Below, piece by piece: positions 43,828-54,314 of a stretch of 64,000 nucleotides of DNA. The stretch's first letter is position 1. Each line of letters opens with the position of its first letter. The DNA lies in NCBI RefSeq assembly GCF_900112305.1, contig NZ_FOKT01000003.1, forward strand, positions 389,593 through 453,592. The letters run 5' to 3'. The notes beneath the pieces were generated by a model, which saw nothing but the letters and a program-made list of their open reading frames with translations, had not been told where the DNA came from and did not search any database. The DNA comes from Microbulbifer thermotolerans (GTDB lineage Bacteria; Pseudomonadota; Gammaproteobacteria; Pseudomonadales; Cellvibrionaceae). The translations under genes and the position numbers were made by a program.

Positions 43828-44577
43828 TCAGGAGAACAGCAGGCCGCCGTTGATATCTAGATTTGCGCCAGTGATAAACGAAGCTTCTTCCGATGCAAGG
43901 TAGGCCACAGCATCGGCGACCTCAGAAGCTCTGCCCTCGCGCTTCAGCGGCGTAGCGTTAGCCACATTGGTTCGCACCTCGTCTTTCGTGAAGGTGTCAT
44001 GGAAAGTCGTACTGATCATGCCCGGGCACAGGGCATTGACGCGGATATTGCGCGGGCCCAGTTCTTTGGCCATTGCGCGAGTGAAGGTCATAACAGCACC
44101 TTTTGACGTGGCGTAAGCAGACGCACCCGGACCGCCACCATCGCGTCCGGCCTGAGAGGCGAGGTTGATGATAGAGCCACCGTCCATGTGCGGGACCACC
44201 GCTTTGGTGAGTAGGAAGGTGCTGTTGAGATTGAGCCCGATAACTTGATTGAAGAATACCTCGTCCATTTCTTCCAGGGTTTTACGGGCGACCAGACCAC
44301 CGGCCACGTTGACCAATATATCGATCGTGGAACCGTAAGTTTCAACGGCTTTCTGCACCAGCCGCGCGACATCGTCCTGGAGGGTCATATCACCTTGGAC
44401 GATAATGGCCTCGCCGCCAGCTTGCTGAATTTCTCGCAGAGTTTCCTCGGCACTTGCACTGTTGCTGCGATAGTTGATAACAACTTTTGCTCCTTCGGCC
44501 GCCAACTTGAGGGAAACGGCTTTACCGATGTCCCGGGCTCCCCCACTGACGATTGCAACTTTGTCTTTTAAGTTCAT
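43828..44577 (-). CDS. SDR oxidoreductase, probable DEH reductase
   Basis: 249 residues of the short-chain dehydrogenase family: cofactor loop SGGARDIGKAVS (Arg-Asp replacing the usual Gly-rich pair partly), NVAGG, catalytic Ser in LASQAGRD and YATSK. In alginate loci this position is occupied by the enzyme reducing 4-deoxy-L-erythro-5-hexoseulose uronate (DEH) to KDG with NAD(P)H. The assignment is by context, between an MFS transporter and KdgK; the sequence alone gives only the family. Confidence 0.85.
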   Translation of the reverse strand: MNLKDKVAIVSGGARDIGKAVSLKLAAEGAKVVINYRSNSASAEETLREIQQAGGEAIIVQGDMTLQDDVARLVQKAVETYGSTIDILVNVAGGLVARKTLEEMDEVFFNQVIGLNLNSTFLLTKAVVPHMDGGSIINLASQAGRDGGGPGASAYATSKGAVMTFTRAMAKELGPRNIRVNALCPGMISTTFHDTFTKDEVRTNVANATPLKREGRASEVADAVAYLASEEASFITGANLDINGGLLFS

Positions 44578-44635
44578 GTGTACTCCTGCAGATTGATATA
44601 CAGATAATGCTGTGTGCGCAAAATAACGATGTTGG

Positions 44636-45934
44636 TTATTCAGGCAGTTGGACTAAATTATTGTTATTGCTCTTTTTGCTCACCGGCTCAATTCGGCCAC
44701 CAATGAAGAGAACGGAAATCAACATCAGCGGAACCAAAGATGCGCCGAGAATAAAAAATGGTGGGTAATAGGTCCCGTCATTGGTGATCACGGGCACCAG
44801 CTGAATTGCGGTGATTACGCTGATTACACCAGCCGCACCGCTGATTCCCGCCAGACTGGCAACACTTTTTCCAGAGAAGTAATCACTGGGCAACGTCTGG
44901 ATATTGTTGATCGCGGCCTGAAAACCAAACAGGATAATGGTAATCAGTCCAAGAGCTAGAGCAGGAGTATTGGCTACGGTAGTAGCCAACAGTGCCGGAA
45001 GCATTAGTGCACCGCCAACGGCTACGGCGAACTTACGAGATTTATTCACAGTCCAGCCACTGCTGATCAATCGGCCGGAAAGCCAGCCACCGAACAGAGC
45101 TCCCAATGCGGCACCCACGTAGGGGATCCATGCGGAAGCACCGATAGCTTTTACATCGAAACCGAATTTATCGTTGAGGTATAGCGGCAACCAGGCGACA
45201 AACAACCACCAGATCGGCTCTATAAAAAAGCGAGCGCCTATGACACTCCAGCTCTGCCGGTGTGATAGAAGTTCAAAAAAAGTCGGCACATATTCTTCTT
45301 CATCATCGCTGCGAGCGGCGATTTGCCCGGAGAGAATCAGCTCGCGCTCTTCGGGGGTAATCCAAGGATGCGCATCGGGACCACTTTTGTAGATAATCAA
45401 CCAGGGAACCAGCCAGATGAAACCGAATAGTGCGATGACCACAAAGGTGGCTTGCCAACCCAGGAACGCATATAGAAATGCGACAAGCGGAGGAGCAATA
45501 ATGCTGCCTGCAGAGGCGCCGGCGCCGAAGATTCCCTGGGCCAAGGCCCGTTCCCGCGACGGAAACCATTCAGCATTGGCCTTAGTTGCTCCCGGCCAGT
45601 TGCCAGCTTCACTAAAGCCAAGTAGGACCCTGAACACGCTAAAAGACGCAACTGATGTGGCGAGAGCGTGCAGTGCAATGGATATCGACCAGACGACAAT
45701 GGATAACATAAAGCCGATCCGCGTACCCACGGCATCGAATATACGTCCGAAAACCGCTTGTCCAACGGCATAGGCAACAAGAAAAACGCTCATGATGTTG
45801 GCGTAATCATGACTGTCCATGCCGAGGTCGTCGGAAATTCCGGGCCACATCACTGAAATGGCTGTCCGATCGATGTAGTTGATAATGGTAGCGATGGCCA
45901 CCAGGGACACTATGGTCCAACGTAGGTTTTTCAT
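44636..45934 (-). CDS. MFS transporter, hexuronate-type (ACS family)
   Basis: 432 residues with about 12 membrane helices. Family signals: IDRTAISVMWPGISDDLGM after helix 1, GRIFDAVGTRIGF in the 2-3 loop and GFSEAGNWPGATKANAEWFP in helix 4, typical of anion:cation symporters such as ExuT. It likely imports unsaturated uronate or DEH across the inner membrane. Between KdgF and the reductase. Confidence 0.9.
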   Translation of the reverse strand: MKNLRWTIVSLVAIATIINYIDRTAISVMWPGISDDLGMDSHDYANIMSVFLVAYAVGQAVFGRIFDAVGTRIGFMLSIVVWSISIALHALATSVASFSVFRVLLGFSEAGNWPGATKANAEWFPSRERALAQGIFGAGASAGSIIAPPLVAFLYAFLGWQATFVVIALFGFIWLVPWLIIYKSGPDAHPWITPEERELILSGQIAARSDDEEEYVPTFFELLSHRQSWSVIGARFFIEPIWWLFVAWLPLYLNDKFGFDVKAIGASAWIPYVGAALGALFGGWLSGRLISSGWTVNKSRKFAVAVGGALMLPALLATTVANTPALALGLITIILFGFQAAINNIQTLPSDYFSGKSVASLAGISGAAGVISVITAIQLVPVITNDGTYYPPFFILGASLVPLMLISVLFIGGRIEPVSKKSNNNNLVQLPE

Positions 45935-45949
45935 TATTGTTTTTCCCGT

Positions 45950-46291
45950 TTACGCTTTGAGAAAATCCTCTCGATGAGGGGTAAATGTATCGATCAAGAC
46001 ACCGGCCTTTCTGCAGACAGCGCCGTGCTCCAGATGCGGCGCTATATAAAAGCTGTCACCCGCACGAAGAATCTGCTTTTGCCCGTCAATCTGTACTTCA
46101 AATTCGCCACTCTCTACATAAGTCACCTGAGTGTGGGGATGTTTATGGACATACCCGATGCTGCCCTCTTCGAACCAAACTTTGACCACCATCAGGTTAT
46201 CGTCGTACCCGAGGATCTGACGCTTTACACCGCCACCGAGATCCTCGACCTCTATTTTTTCCGATAAAACAAACGCATCGCTCGCCGGCAT
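45950..46291 (-). CDS. kdgF: KdgF-type cupin, unsaturated uronate to DEH
   Basis: 113 residues from ATG 46291 with GGAGG five bases upstream. A single cupin barrel with metal ligands HKHPHTQVTYVESGEFEVQ (two His and Gln) and HLEHG. KdgF speeds the ring opening of 4,5-unsaturated monouronates to DEH. Starts 11 bases after the PL17 gene that produces its substrate, so the two are co-translated from one message. Confidence 0.92.
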   Translation of the reverse strand: MPASDAFVLSEKIEVEDLGGGVKRQILGYDDNLMVVKVWFEEGSIGYVHKHPHTQVTYVESGEFEVQIDGQKQILRAGDSFYIAPHLEHGAVCRKAGVLIDTFTPHREDFLKA

Positions 46292-46302
46292 AGAACCTCC
46301 AG

Positions 46303-48564
46303 TCAATTCTCTCTGTCGCTTATCGAGAATAATTCCGCACGTCCGCGGAAGGTGTATTGATTGCCATCGAAATCAAAATGACTGACCGATTTATCGGTGA
46401 TCCCAGCAGCGTCGTTAAATGCCAGAAGTTGTGTGCTGCCGTCTTTAAGTGCAATCGAAAGTAATTGCAATGTGCCTTCGCGCTTGTGCGTGATTCCTAC
46501 AATCTGACTTTCGGATTGGGCGGTAAACTCACGGGCTGGATCGTACTCACCATGGGGTTCAAGCACGCCGACGAATGTGTGCGCGCGAGCGTTGGCGAGT
46601 CTAGTGAGGAATGCTTTTTCCGAGCGCAGATTGAAATTCGGATCGTTAGCGCCCAACTCGGTAAACAGGATTTCTATATCACCGTCGACCAGACTGGAAT
46701 AAGTGTAAAAACGTCCGTTGTCATTTAGCCATGTAATCTGTGCAAGACCCTGCTCAGGCTCACCACGACCTCTCAGCCAGAGGTGCTGGTAGCCATTTTT
46801 GCTTCCCAGCGCTGATATTTTGTCGGTGTATGCATACAGATTGAAATTGGTATCGATCAGCTGCCCGTTGTAGTGTAGAGGGAGGTCCAGCTGGTGTTTT
46901 CTGTCTGCTTGCACATCGAATAGGTCGATCGCGAAGCTCTTTTGATGATCCGGAGTTTGCACCAGAGCCATAGTGCGTTTGAGTGTCACGCCAGGGTAGG
47001 CGCTGTCTATGGCGGCGGAGCTTATCTTGACATTATCCCCAGCGTGGAAAAACAGAAGTTCCGGGTGTTTCTGATTGGCAACTTTCAGATTGCCATCGAA
47101 ATGAGAGCGTTCATCAATGACCAGCGTATTGTGGGCAATGGTTTGTTTCGCGTAGCTTTCGTTTTCGGGCAGATAGCGGCCGCCGTTTTTTGCCTCCACA
47201 TTGAGAAAACGCGCGGCGCCGTAATCGGTGACCACCTCTGCGCCTGAGTCATAGAATTGCCAGCTCAGTTTGTCGAAGTGGCCGTGACCCATTCCCTGAG
47301 CGGTGGGCTTGAAGACCAGGGCCTGATCATCCGGTGCCTGTTGTCGCAGAACCACCAGGGCACCCTGATCGCCTTTCGCACCGTCACGGAACACCCGGGA
47401 TGTAAAGGGATAGGCGGTTTGTTTGTTTGCATCCAGGTCTTGGGCTACCTTCAGCCCATCGCCAGTCAACAGTGTCTCTCCCTGGCGGCGGGCAATATCC
47501 AACAGCCGTGCATCACCGGTTTTTCCATAGGAGATGGCTACACCTAAAACGAGTTCCGGTGTATCTATCCCTTTGTTTTTTATCGCGTCATTGATGGGGA
47601 AAAAGCGACCGTTGTAACTGAGCTGAATGGTGCTATCCACCGCCTTCAGGAGTATTCGATCGCGATAGCCAAAGATATCCCGTTCCGGCTGATTGTTGTC
47701 TATGGCCTTGGCGAAAGTAACGAACGGCATCAGCGCATAGCGCTGGTAATAGGGGCCTTCCGTGTAGTATCCATCGGGTGAAAACAGTTCGGCCAGTTGC
47801 CGTAGAAAGCCGCCTTTACCGGATTTGTCGAGGCCCAGCAAGGCTTTCTCTACCCACTCTGGTTCATCGAGCACATAGCCAGTCATGCCCACGGCTGCGG
47901 TAAGCCAGGTCCCATGATTGTGGACTTTATTAAAAGTTGCCGGGGACTCTTCCGATAGAAATCTCGCCACTGGGCGCAGAACGCCATTTTCAATTTTGCG
48001 GGCGTCTTCTTTACTGAGTGAGGGCCGGATCAAATCGTATGCCTGTATGGTGTAAACCAGCCACACAGCTTCATTTAGGCTCTGCCAAAACAGTTTACCG
48101 GGGTTTTTCGCTCCGGGACGGCGCTTGGGATGCAGCGGCAGATCGGGATACATTTTCGCGTAGGCGAGCAGCATGTCCCTTACCCGGTCGGCGTAGCGTC
48201 TTTCCCCGGTGATTTGGTAAAGCACGCCGGCATCGTACATCAGCCGGTAGTTTTTTTTGTGCTGTTCATGGCTGTAGCCGCCACCGGCATCTGTTGGCAA
48301 GGGTACGGAAAAAGGTTCGGTTAGAAACGCGTCCACGTCTGCTTTGACAGCAAGAAACGCGGTGCGGAAACGCCCGGGCTGAGAGACTGCACCCTGCATA
48401 GCGTCTACATCTGCGGCATTGATCACCAAGTTTGGCGATGTGGCAGACGCAGCCAGGGGGCTCCAGGTCATTGCCACCAGACAGAAAGCACCGGCGATTC
48501 CTGCTGTTAATGCTGACAGCGCAAATGTTTTTGGTGTATGAACAGTCGATTTACCAAGAGTCAT
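46303..48564 (-). CDS. PL17 exolytic oligoalginate lyase
   Basis: 753 residues from ATG 48564; a GTG directly before it overlaps the PL6 stop. A long-N-region signal peptide ends around ASATS. An alpha/alpha toroid (about 50-380) is followed by a beta-sheet domain. Residues matching the Saccharophagus Alg17c site are visible: NKVHNHGTW (Asn-His pair), EGPYYQRYALM (Tyr) and GMGHGHFDKLS (His). It releases monomers from oligoalginate in the periplasm. Between PL6 and kdgF without gaps. Confidence 0.94.
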   Translation of the reverse strand: MTLGKSTVHTPKTFALSALTAGIAGAFCLVAMTWSPLAASATSPNLVINAADVDAMQGAVSQPGRFRTAFLAVKADVDAFLTEPFSVPLPTDAGGGYSHEQHKKNYRLMYDAGVLYQITGERRYADRVRDMLLAYAKMYPDLPLHPKRRPGAKNPGKLFWQSLNEAVWLVYTIQAYDLIRPSLSKEDARKIENGVLRPVARFLSEESPATFNKVHNHGTWLTAAVGMTGYVLDEPEWVEKALLGLDKSGKGGFLRQLAELFSPDGYYTEGPYYQRYALMPFVTFAKAIDNNQPERDIFGYRDRILLKAVDSTIQLSYNGRFFPINDAIKNKGIDTPELVLGVAISYGKTGDARLLDIARRQGETLLTGDGLKVAQDLDANKQTAYPFTSRVFRDGAKGDQGALVVLRQQAPDDQALVFKPTAQGMGHGHFDKLSWQFYDSGAEVVTDYGAARFLNVEAKNGGRYLPENESYAKQTIAHNTLVIDERSHFDGNLKVANQKHPELLFFHAGDNVKISSAAIDSAYPGVTLKRTMALVQTPDHQKSFAIDLFDVQADRKHQLDLPLHYNGQLIDTNFNLYAYTDKISALGSKNGYQHLWLRGRGEPEQGLAQITWLNDNGRFYTYSSLVDGDIEILFTELGANDPNFNLRSEKAFLTRLANARAHTFVGVLEPHGEYDPAREFTAQSESQIVGITHKREGTLQLLSIALKDGSTQLLAFNDAAGITDKSVSHFDFDGNQYTFRGRAELFSISDREN

Positions 48565-48566
48565 CA

Positions 48567-50837
48567 CTACTTCACCTGGTTGTTGGCAAGAATGGCTGTA
48601 TGGGGCCCTTGCGCTACTAATTCTTTAATACGCGGCATTGGTGAAGAGTGGAACTGATTGTCGGCGATACGCGTAATGGGTTCGCCTACCGTGTGTTCGA
48701 CCAAGATACCTAGGCTATCGGTAAACACATTATCTTGGATATCGGTGACCTGAACACCGTGCAGATAGAGCAGGGCGGCGGTCTTGTTACGCTTGCCCTT
48801 GCCAGAGTTCGTAATATTGTTGTTGGAAAAATTTAAATGTGGCCCAAAGGTGCTTTCATCAGTGCCGCCGCGATACAGCTTCAACAGAGCACCGTTGACG
48901 TCAGTGAATGTATTACCCGTAACACGTACGTATTCGGCGTTATAGATACCGAGGTCGTCTTGCTCTTTGTCCAGCCGGATGAGGTCTCCGCTGATATTGC
49001 GGAACTCACTGTTTTCGATCACAAATTCAGTGGCGAAGGCGCGGCTGCCGGAATCAAAGAAATGGTAGGAGTGATTTACATCGAGATCTTCCACCACACT
49101 GTTTTTTAACGAGAAGCGGTAGTTTCTCAACATGCCCCATTTTGCGGTACGGATCAGTGTATTGCCAGCAGCGTCGGGGCTGGCGGATCCGGACAGCGTC
49201 AGGCCTTCCAGTGCCAGGCTGCCGCCATTGTGTATTTCGAACAACGTTGGCCTTTCGCCACGGATAATTACCTTGTCAGGACCTTTGCCCAGGATGCGCA
49301 AGACTTTGTCAATTTCCAACCGTTTGCGCGCTATATAGGTTCCGGGTTGAAGTTCCAGGGTATCGCCGTCGTGGGCATTTTGAATGGCATTGAACAGCGC
49401 GTCCTCTCCGGGTTTTACTTCAATCGTTTTGCCGCTGCCAAATGCGATTACAGGGTCAGTTTTAGGGTACCAGTTAACGCCGGTATCCTCTTTGCGGGTA
49501 GGCTGAAGGTCCGGACTTACGCCTTTATTCGATAGCTTGCTATCGACGGGATAAAGCAAACCGTTGTCGGCCCGGTGCAGCTTACCTAGGCCGGTATTGA
49601 TCCCACCGGATAAGTGTTTGTCCTTGAATCCGTTAGAGACATTTCCGGAAAACCGAATACCGGAAATATCATCGAAAACGGAAAATGGTGAGCGACGGTT
49701 CGCACTGTAAAATATATTGTCTGCTACGCGTGAATCTTTGGGAACGGCACTGCGCTCTGTGTCGCTACCCGCAGCGAGATGTATATGCTCTACATTGATA
49801 AAGCTGTTATTTTCGATTTTGGCATTAACAACTTGGTGATAACGGTTAATGGGGGAGTTGGGGACACCGTTCATTATGGTTAACCCGCTTCCAAACCGAT
49901 AACCTTTGAGCCCTTCGAGGTAGTTGTTGCGCACGGTCTGATCGCGATTAATAACGCGAATACCGCCGGTGTGGTCAACGTCATTACCCCAGAAAACGTT
50001 GCCTTCGATCAGATTTCCATTTCCGTGCCGCAGCGTCAGGGTGCCGCGTGACTCGTAGAAAGTGTTGTTACGTATTGTGTTTTTACCGGATTTGACCGAG
50101 ATAATTTCCACCTCTCCGTCGCAGCGGTCGAAGTAGTTATTTTCAACGACTGTGAAAGAATCTGTGAGAGAGTAATGGCTGGTGCCGATACGCAGAGTTT
50201 CTCCGCCGTTAGAGCCGAGGATGGGGCGGGGGCCGAAATAGTTATGATCGATGCGGTGGTAATTTTCCCGGCTCGCTTCACTGTCCAGCCGCACAGCGAC
50301 GGTGACGCCCTTGTTATGTTTTCCCGACAAGTGGCTGTGATCGAGGCGGTTATGCTTGCCGTAAAGGGTCACCCAGTAATCCGTTTCCATCCGGTCAGGT
50401 TTGCTGAAATTGTCGATCACCACCTGGGTGACGCGGGAGTGGTTCGCCAGCCGCTCCCGATTCTGCCGAAACGCGATGACTTCACCACTTGGCGAGTAGC
50501 CATCTTTAAAGACAAGGCCTGACACCTGTAAATATTCGCCGGCGAGCCGCAGATTGGACTGGCCCGCCAGAATCACTTTTCCGCTGTCTTCCGCCCGCAA
50601 GGTGATTGGGTGTTTTTCTGTACCCTCACCGGTAAACAGTATTTCAAAATCCCTCCAAACGCCGTTGGCCAGAACAATAGTGTCTCCCGGCGTTAGGTTT
50701 TTGGCCGCGCGAGCGTATTCCCGCTGTGTTTTGACCAGGTATTCCTCCGCATACGCGGGTGCAGTGGGCACGAGGGCGGAGTGGCCGATAAGGAGCGCAC
50801 TCGAAATGAACAATCTGAGGGGAGCCGGAGTTTGCAT
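48567..50837 (-). CDS. PL6 alginate lyase (two-domain beta-helix)
   Basis: 756 residues from ATG 50837 with AGGTG upstream. Signal peptide ends near APAYAE. Two parallel beta-helix domains: N-terminal about 35-400 and C-terminal about 430-756, as in AlyGC. The likely catalytic Lys and Arg sit in ISVKSGKNTIRN and YESRGTLTLRHGN. First gene of the minus-strand alginate operon; its stop (TAG) overlaps the PL17 region by one base. Confidence 0.93.
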   Translation of the reverse strand: MQTPAPLRLFISSALLIGHSALVPTAPAYAEEYLVKTQREYARAAKNLTPGDTIVLANGVWRDFEILFTGEGTEKHPITLRAEDSGKVILAGQSNLRLAGEYLQVSGLVFKDGYSPSGEVIAFRQNRERLANHSRVTQVVIDNFSKPDRMETDYWVTLYGKHNRLDHSHLSGKHNKGVTVAVRLDSEASRENYHRIDHNYFGPRPILGSNGGETLRIGTSHYSLTDSFTVVENNYFDRCDGEVEIISVKSGKNTIRNNTFYESRGTLTLRHGNGNLIEGNVFWGNDVDHTGGIRVINRDQTVRNNYLEGLKGYRFGSGLTIMNGVPNSPINRYHQVVNAKIENNSFINVEHIHLAAGSDTERSAVPKDSRVADNIFYSANRRSPFSVFDDISGIRFSGNVSNGFKDKHLSGGINTGLGKLHRADNGLLYPVDSKLSNKGVSPDLQPTRKEDTGVNWYPKTDPVIAFGSGKTIEVKPGEDALFNAIQNAHDGDTLELQPGTYIARKRLEIDKVLRILGKGPDKVIIRGERPTLFEIHNGGSLALEGLTLSGSASPDAAGNTLIRTAKWGMLRNYRFSLKNSVVEDLDVNHSYHFFDSGSRAFATEFVIENSEFRNISGDLIRLDKEQDDLGIYNAEYVRVTGNTFTDVNGALLKLYRGGTDESTFGPHLNFSNNNITNSGKGKRNKTAALLYLHGVQVTDIQDNVFTDSLGILVEHTVGEPITRIADNQFHSSPMPRIKELVAQGPHTAILANNQVK

Positions 50838-51263
50838 AGTCACCTGAAAATTATTTTTGTCCTGTGTTTATGTGGCTATACGCAGTGCACAACCATTTTC
50901 TCAATCATCGCGGGCCGTGAGGCTAAACGGCAGACTAAATTGGACAGAATTTATTGTCAACCAATCTGGCAGACCAAAGGAAGCCGCTTAAGCGCGGCTA
51001 AGCGACGATAAAACGCACTATATTGGTGCAAGCAGGCTAAAAAATAAGCAGAGGTCAGTCCATTATGGGGATTTTGTGTGAAAATTGGTTGACTATCCGG
51101 TTTATGGGTGACAAGTTTTCAACCCAAGGACACCTTACAAACATCTGGATTGGTGACAGTGGTCAACAAACTGGTATGAAGGGTGTGCTTTCGTGTGAAG
51201 ATGGGCGCCAGATCCGGCGCCTGATACTATAAACAAAAAACGCAGACTTCCTTGGAGGTACTG
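50838..51263. promoter_or_regulatory. Divergent promoter region of the alginate operon and second receptor
   Basis: About 425 bases between PL6 (minus) and the TonB receptor (plus). It carries two inverted copies of a 13-bp sequence: ATTGTCAACCAAT at 50953-50965 and ATTGGTTGACTAT at 51084-51096. The second matches the complement of the first at 12 of 13. ATTGGT-type half-sites fit GntR/FadR-family operators, and a FadR-type gene lies 3.5 kb away. The coordinates of the actual promoters cannot be fixed by eye. Confidence 0.6.
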
Positions 51264-54200
51264 ATGCGTAATAATAATAAATACGCAAAAGATGTACTGG
51301 CGATTGAGAGAAACTTCAAAAAATCCATTCTCGTGACCGCAATTGCCGCGGTTCCCTATATGAGTGCTGCACAAGCGCAGGAAGCGGCGAAGGAATTGGA
51401 AGAGGTCGTGGTGGAGGGATCGAGGGCCACGATTCAGAGCACTATCGACATCAAACGCAATTCCACCACCATCGTCGATGGTCTTTCCGCGACGGAAATT
51501 GGTGAGTTGCCCGCTCTGTCTATTGGTGAGGCTCTCGAATCCGTTACCGGTGCCGCTTCCCACCGGGAAAACGGGGGCGCAACGGAAATTTCCATCCGCG
51601 GGCTGGGTCCTTATCTGAGTGCGACCACCTTCAACGGACGCGAAGCCACCAACGGCAGTGGCGACCGCTCGGTTAACTTTTCCCAGTTTCCGTCCGAGTT
51701 AATGAACAAGGTGGCGATCTACAAGACGCAAGACGCAAGCCTTGTGGAAGGTGGTGTGGCCGGTGTTATCGCCCTGGAAACCCTGAAGCCGCTCGATTAC
51801 GGAGAGCGCAGAATCCAGTTCGATACCAAGGCCAACTACAACCCCAACCAGTCCAATATCGACGACCCAATGGCCGATGATCTGGGCTTCCGGGGCACGG
51901 CCAGTTATGTGGATCAATTCGAGTTCGACAATGGCATGGCGCTCGGGGTATCCCTGGGATATCAAAAGAGCGATATTTCCCAGCCAGAGTCGGAAATGCG
52001 TTCTTCCAGCCCTTCAGGAACCTCTCTGTACGCGTGTATCAACGATCCGTCAGTGACCAACGAGGGCTTTTATCGCAGCAGCGCCGGCGACTGTGAAGAT
52101 CAGGTCGGTGGCAGCAGTAACCAGGGGTATAACACTACGGTTGATCCTGAGACCGGAAAAGCCGTCAGCGATGGCCTCGACTACGCCTTTGCTCCAAGCT
52201 CCAACGGCTATCGCCAAAACGATACCTCTGACGAGCGCGATGCCATCTTTGTGGCATTGCAATTCCAGCCCAACGATAAAACGGATATTAACTTCGACCT
52301 GCAGCAGTCAGAGCGGGTACAGTCCGAACAGCGCCACGATTTGAACTTTGCCAATATGAAACGGGTCACCCCGGGTGTTACCGGCCCCTCGCTGGTAACC
52401 ACAGACAGCGGCGCTGTTCTGGAGTGGGCTGGCGAGACGGCAATTGAGTCCAATAGCGAAGTCTATTCCCGCACTGAGGAATACTTCGGCTACGGCCTCA
52501 ATGTCGCCTATGATTTTACCGATAACTTTACCGTCTCTGCAGATTACTCCTTCTCCGAGACAACCAGGGATGAATTGCAGATCTCCGTGCGCACCCAGTC
52601 GGACAACGAGGATGTTGCCGGGGATAGTACCGTGGCGGGTTATCGTCCTCTGGTGAGTTGGGATATGGATTCCGGCATCCGCCAGTATGTCATTAACGAC
52701 TTTGACGTTACTGACCACAGTCTTTTCTCAGATGCTTATCGAGTTCGTATCGATAATGACGTTGACCGTAAGAACACCATAGAAGCGTTCCGCACGGATT
52801 TTGACTGGCGCCTGGATGGTAAGTTTATTACCGGTATTCAGGGTGGGCTGCGTTTTTCAGAGCTGGAGTACCTGGATCTCGGTTCGGACAGATATGAGTA
52901 CAGCATAAGCCGCAGCTCCGCGGAGGGCGCTGCCACCATTGCGGCGATCAACGATGCTTGTGCGATTGACTTCCCGGAAAGCGATTTTATGGACGCGGAG
53001 CGGGACGGAAATCTGTTTACCGTTATCGATTCCTCCACCGGAGAAGTGATGTCCGGTACGGGTAACAGTTGGGCCACCTTCGACACCATGTGTGTGACCA
53101 ACATGATTCTCGCTGCCGAAGGCGAGGAGTTTGCCTATCCAGAATTGGAGAATCAAAGCGCCGGTGTGACCGATGTGACCGAAACCACCACGGCAGCTTA
53201 CGTGATGGCCACCTTCGACAGCATGCTGGCCAATAAACCCGTGTACGGTAACTTCGGTGTCCGCGTGGTGCAGACGGAAGTCGATTCAGTAGGCTACCGT
53301 ACTCCTTATGAAGTGATCACCAGTGATACTGGTGCCCTGTCTATCCAGGCGGTGGAAGGGGCCGATCTCGAGAGAGTCTCCGCCGGCGGTGACTATACTG
53401 AGGTGCTGCCCAGCTTCAATATTGTCGCGGATATTCAAGAAAACGTATTGGTGCGCGGTGCAATTTACCGCGGCTTGTCGCGCCCGGACCCCAGTGATCT
53501 CGGTTACAAGCGCACTTTCAGTATCAATACCTCCGAAGACATTACTGACGTCAATGAACTGATTGATGCGGTAGAGGGGGACGGCAACCCCGATATGCAG
53601 CCGCTGACCAGCTGGAACTTTGATGCTGCGATCGAGTGGTATCCCAACGAAGACACCATGCTGGCGTTTGGCGTTTACCACAAGAAATTCCAAGGCGGCT
53701 TCGAGCAGGCCAGGGTCACGGAAAGCTTTGTGGTGGACGGTCAGAACGTAGAGGCGGACTTCACCATTACCCGGACCAATGAGGATACAACAGACCTCAC
53801 TGGTTTCGAGGTTACCGGTACGCACCGCTTCTCATACTTGCCCGGCTACCTGAGCGGCCTCGGTGTCAAAATGAGCTACAACTACGCCGATTCCGACTTC
53901 GAGTTTGAGGATAGCAGTTACGGCAGCATCACCATTCTGGCTCAGGACGGTTCCGTATATTCCCAGACTCAAGGCATCATCGAGCCGGGCAATGTACCGG
54001 GCTTTTCCGAGCATGTATTCTCCGGTCAGCTCTACTACCAAATCGGCAAACTGGACACCAGCCTGATTTATAAGTACCGGAGCGAATACTTCCAGCCGTA
54101 CACCAGCAATGGTACCCGCTTGCGTTACATCGGTGACGTGGGTGTTTGGGAGGCGCGCGCTTCCTATCGCATCAACGACAACCTGAAGTTGAGCCTGGAA

Positions 54201-54314
54201 GCCATCAACCTGTTTGATGAACCCAAAGAGCAGTACTTCTATGTAGATGATTATCTGGGTGAATTGAACAGTTACGGCCCGCGGATCTTTATGGGACTGC
54301 AGGCGCGCTTCTAA
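51264..54314 (+). CDS. TonB-dependent receptor, second alginate-locus copy
   Basis: 1016 residues from ATG 51264 with GGAGG four bases upstream. Signal peptide ends at SAAQAQ; TonB-box-like LEEVVVEGSRATIQ; plug with LSIGEALESVTGAA, TEISIRGLGPYLSATTFNG and EGGVAGVIALETLKPLDYG; barrel ending FMGLQARF. Larger than the 39771 receptor and in a different receptor subgroup, so it may take a different oligomer size. Divergent from PL6, sharing the regulatory region. Confidence 0.93.
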   Translation: MRNNNKYAKDVLAIERNFKKSILVTAIAAVPYMSAAQAQEAAKELEEVVVEGSRATIQSTIDIKRNSTTIVDGLSATEIGELPALSIGEALESVTGAASHRENGGATEISIRGLGPYLSATTFNGREATNGSGDRSVNFSQFPSELMNKVAIYKTQDASLVEGGVAGVIALETLKPLDYGERRIQFDTKANYNPNQSNIDDPMADDLGFRGTASYVDQFEFDNGMALGVSLGYQKSDISQPESEMRSSSPSGTSLYACINDPSVTNEGFYRSSAGDCEDQVGGSSNQGYNTTVDPETGKAVSDGLDYAFAPSSNGYRQNDTSDERDAIFVALQFQPNDKTDINFDLQQSERVQSEQRHDLNFANMKRVTPGVTGPSLVTTDSGAVLEWAGETAIESNSEVYSRTEEYFGYGLNVAYDFTDNFTVSADYSFSETTRDELQISVRTQSDNEDVAGDSTVAGYRPLVSWDMDSGIRQYVINDFDVTDHSLFSDAYRVRIDNDVDRKNTIEAFRTDFDWRLDGKFITGIQGGLRFSELEYLDLGSDRYEYSISRSSAEGAATIAAINDACAIDFPESDFMDAERDGNLFTVIDSSTGEVMSGTGNSWATFDTMCVTNMILAAEGEEFAYPELENQSAGVTDVTETTTAAYVMATFDSMLANKPVYGNFGVRVVQTEVDSVGYRTPYEVITSDTGALSIQAVEGADLERVSAGGDYTEVLPSFNIVADIQENVLVRGAIYRGLSRPDPSDLGYKRTFSINTSEDITDVNELIDAVEGDGNPDMQPLTSWNFDAAIEWYPNEDTMLAFGVYHKKFQGGFEQARVTESFVVDGQNVEADFTITRTNEDTTDLTGFEVTGTHRFSYLPGYLSGLGVKMSYNYADSDFEFEDSSYGSITILAQDGSVYSQTQGIIEPGNVPGFSEHVFSGQLYYQIGKLDTSLIYKYRSEYFQPYTSNGTRLRYIGDVGVWEARASYRINDNLKLSLEAINLFDEPKEQYFYVDDYLGELNSYGPRIFMGLQARF

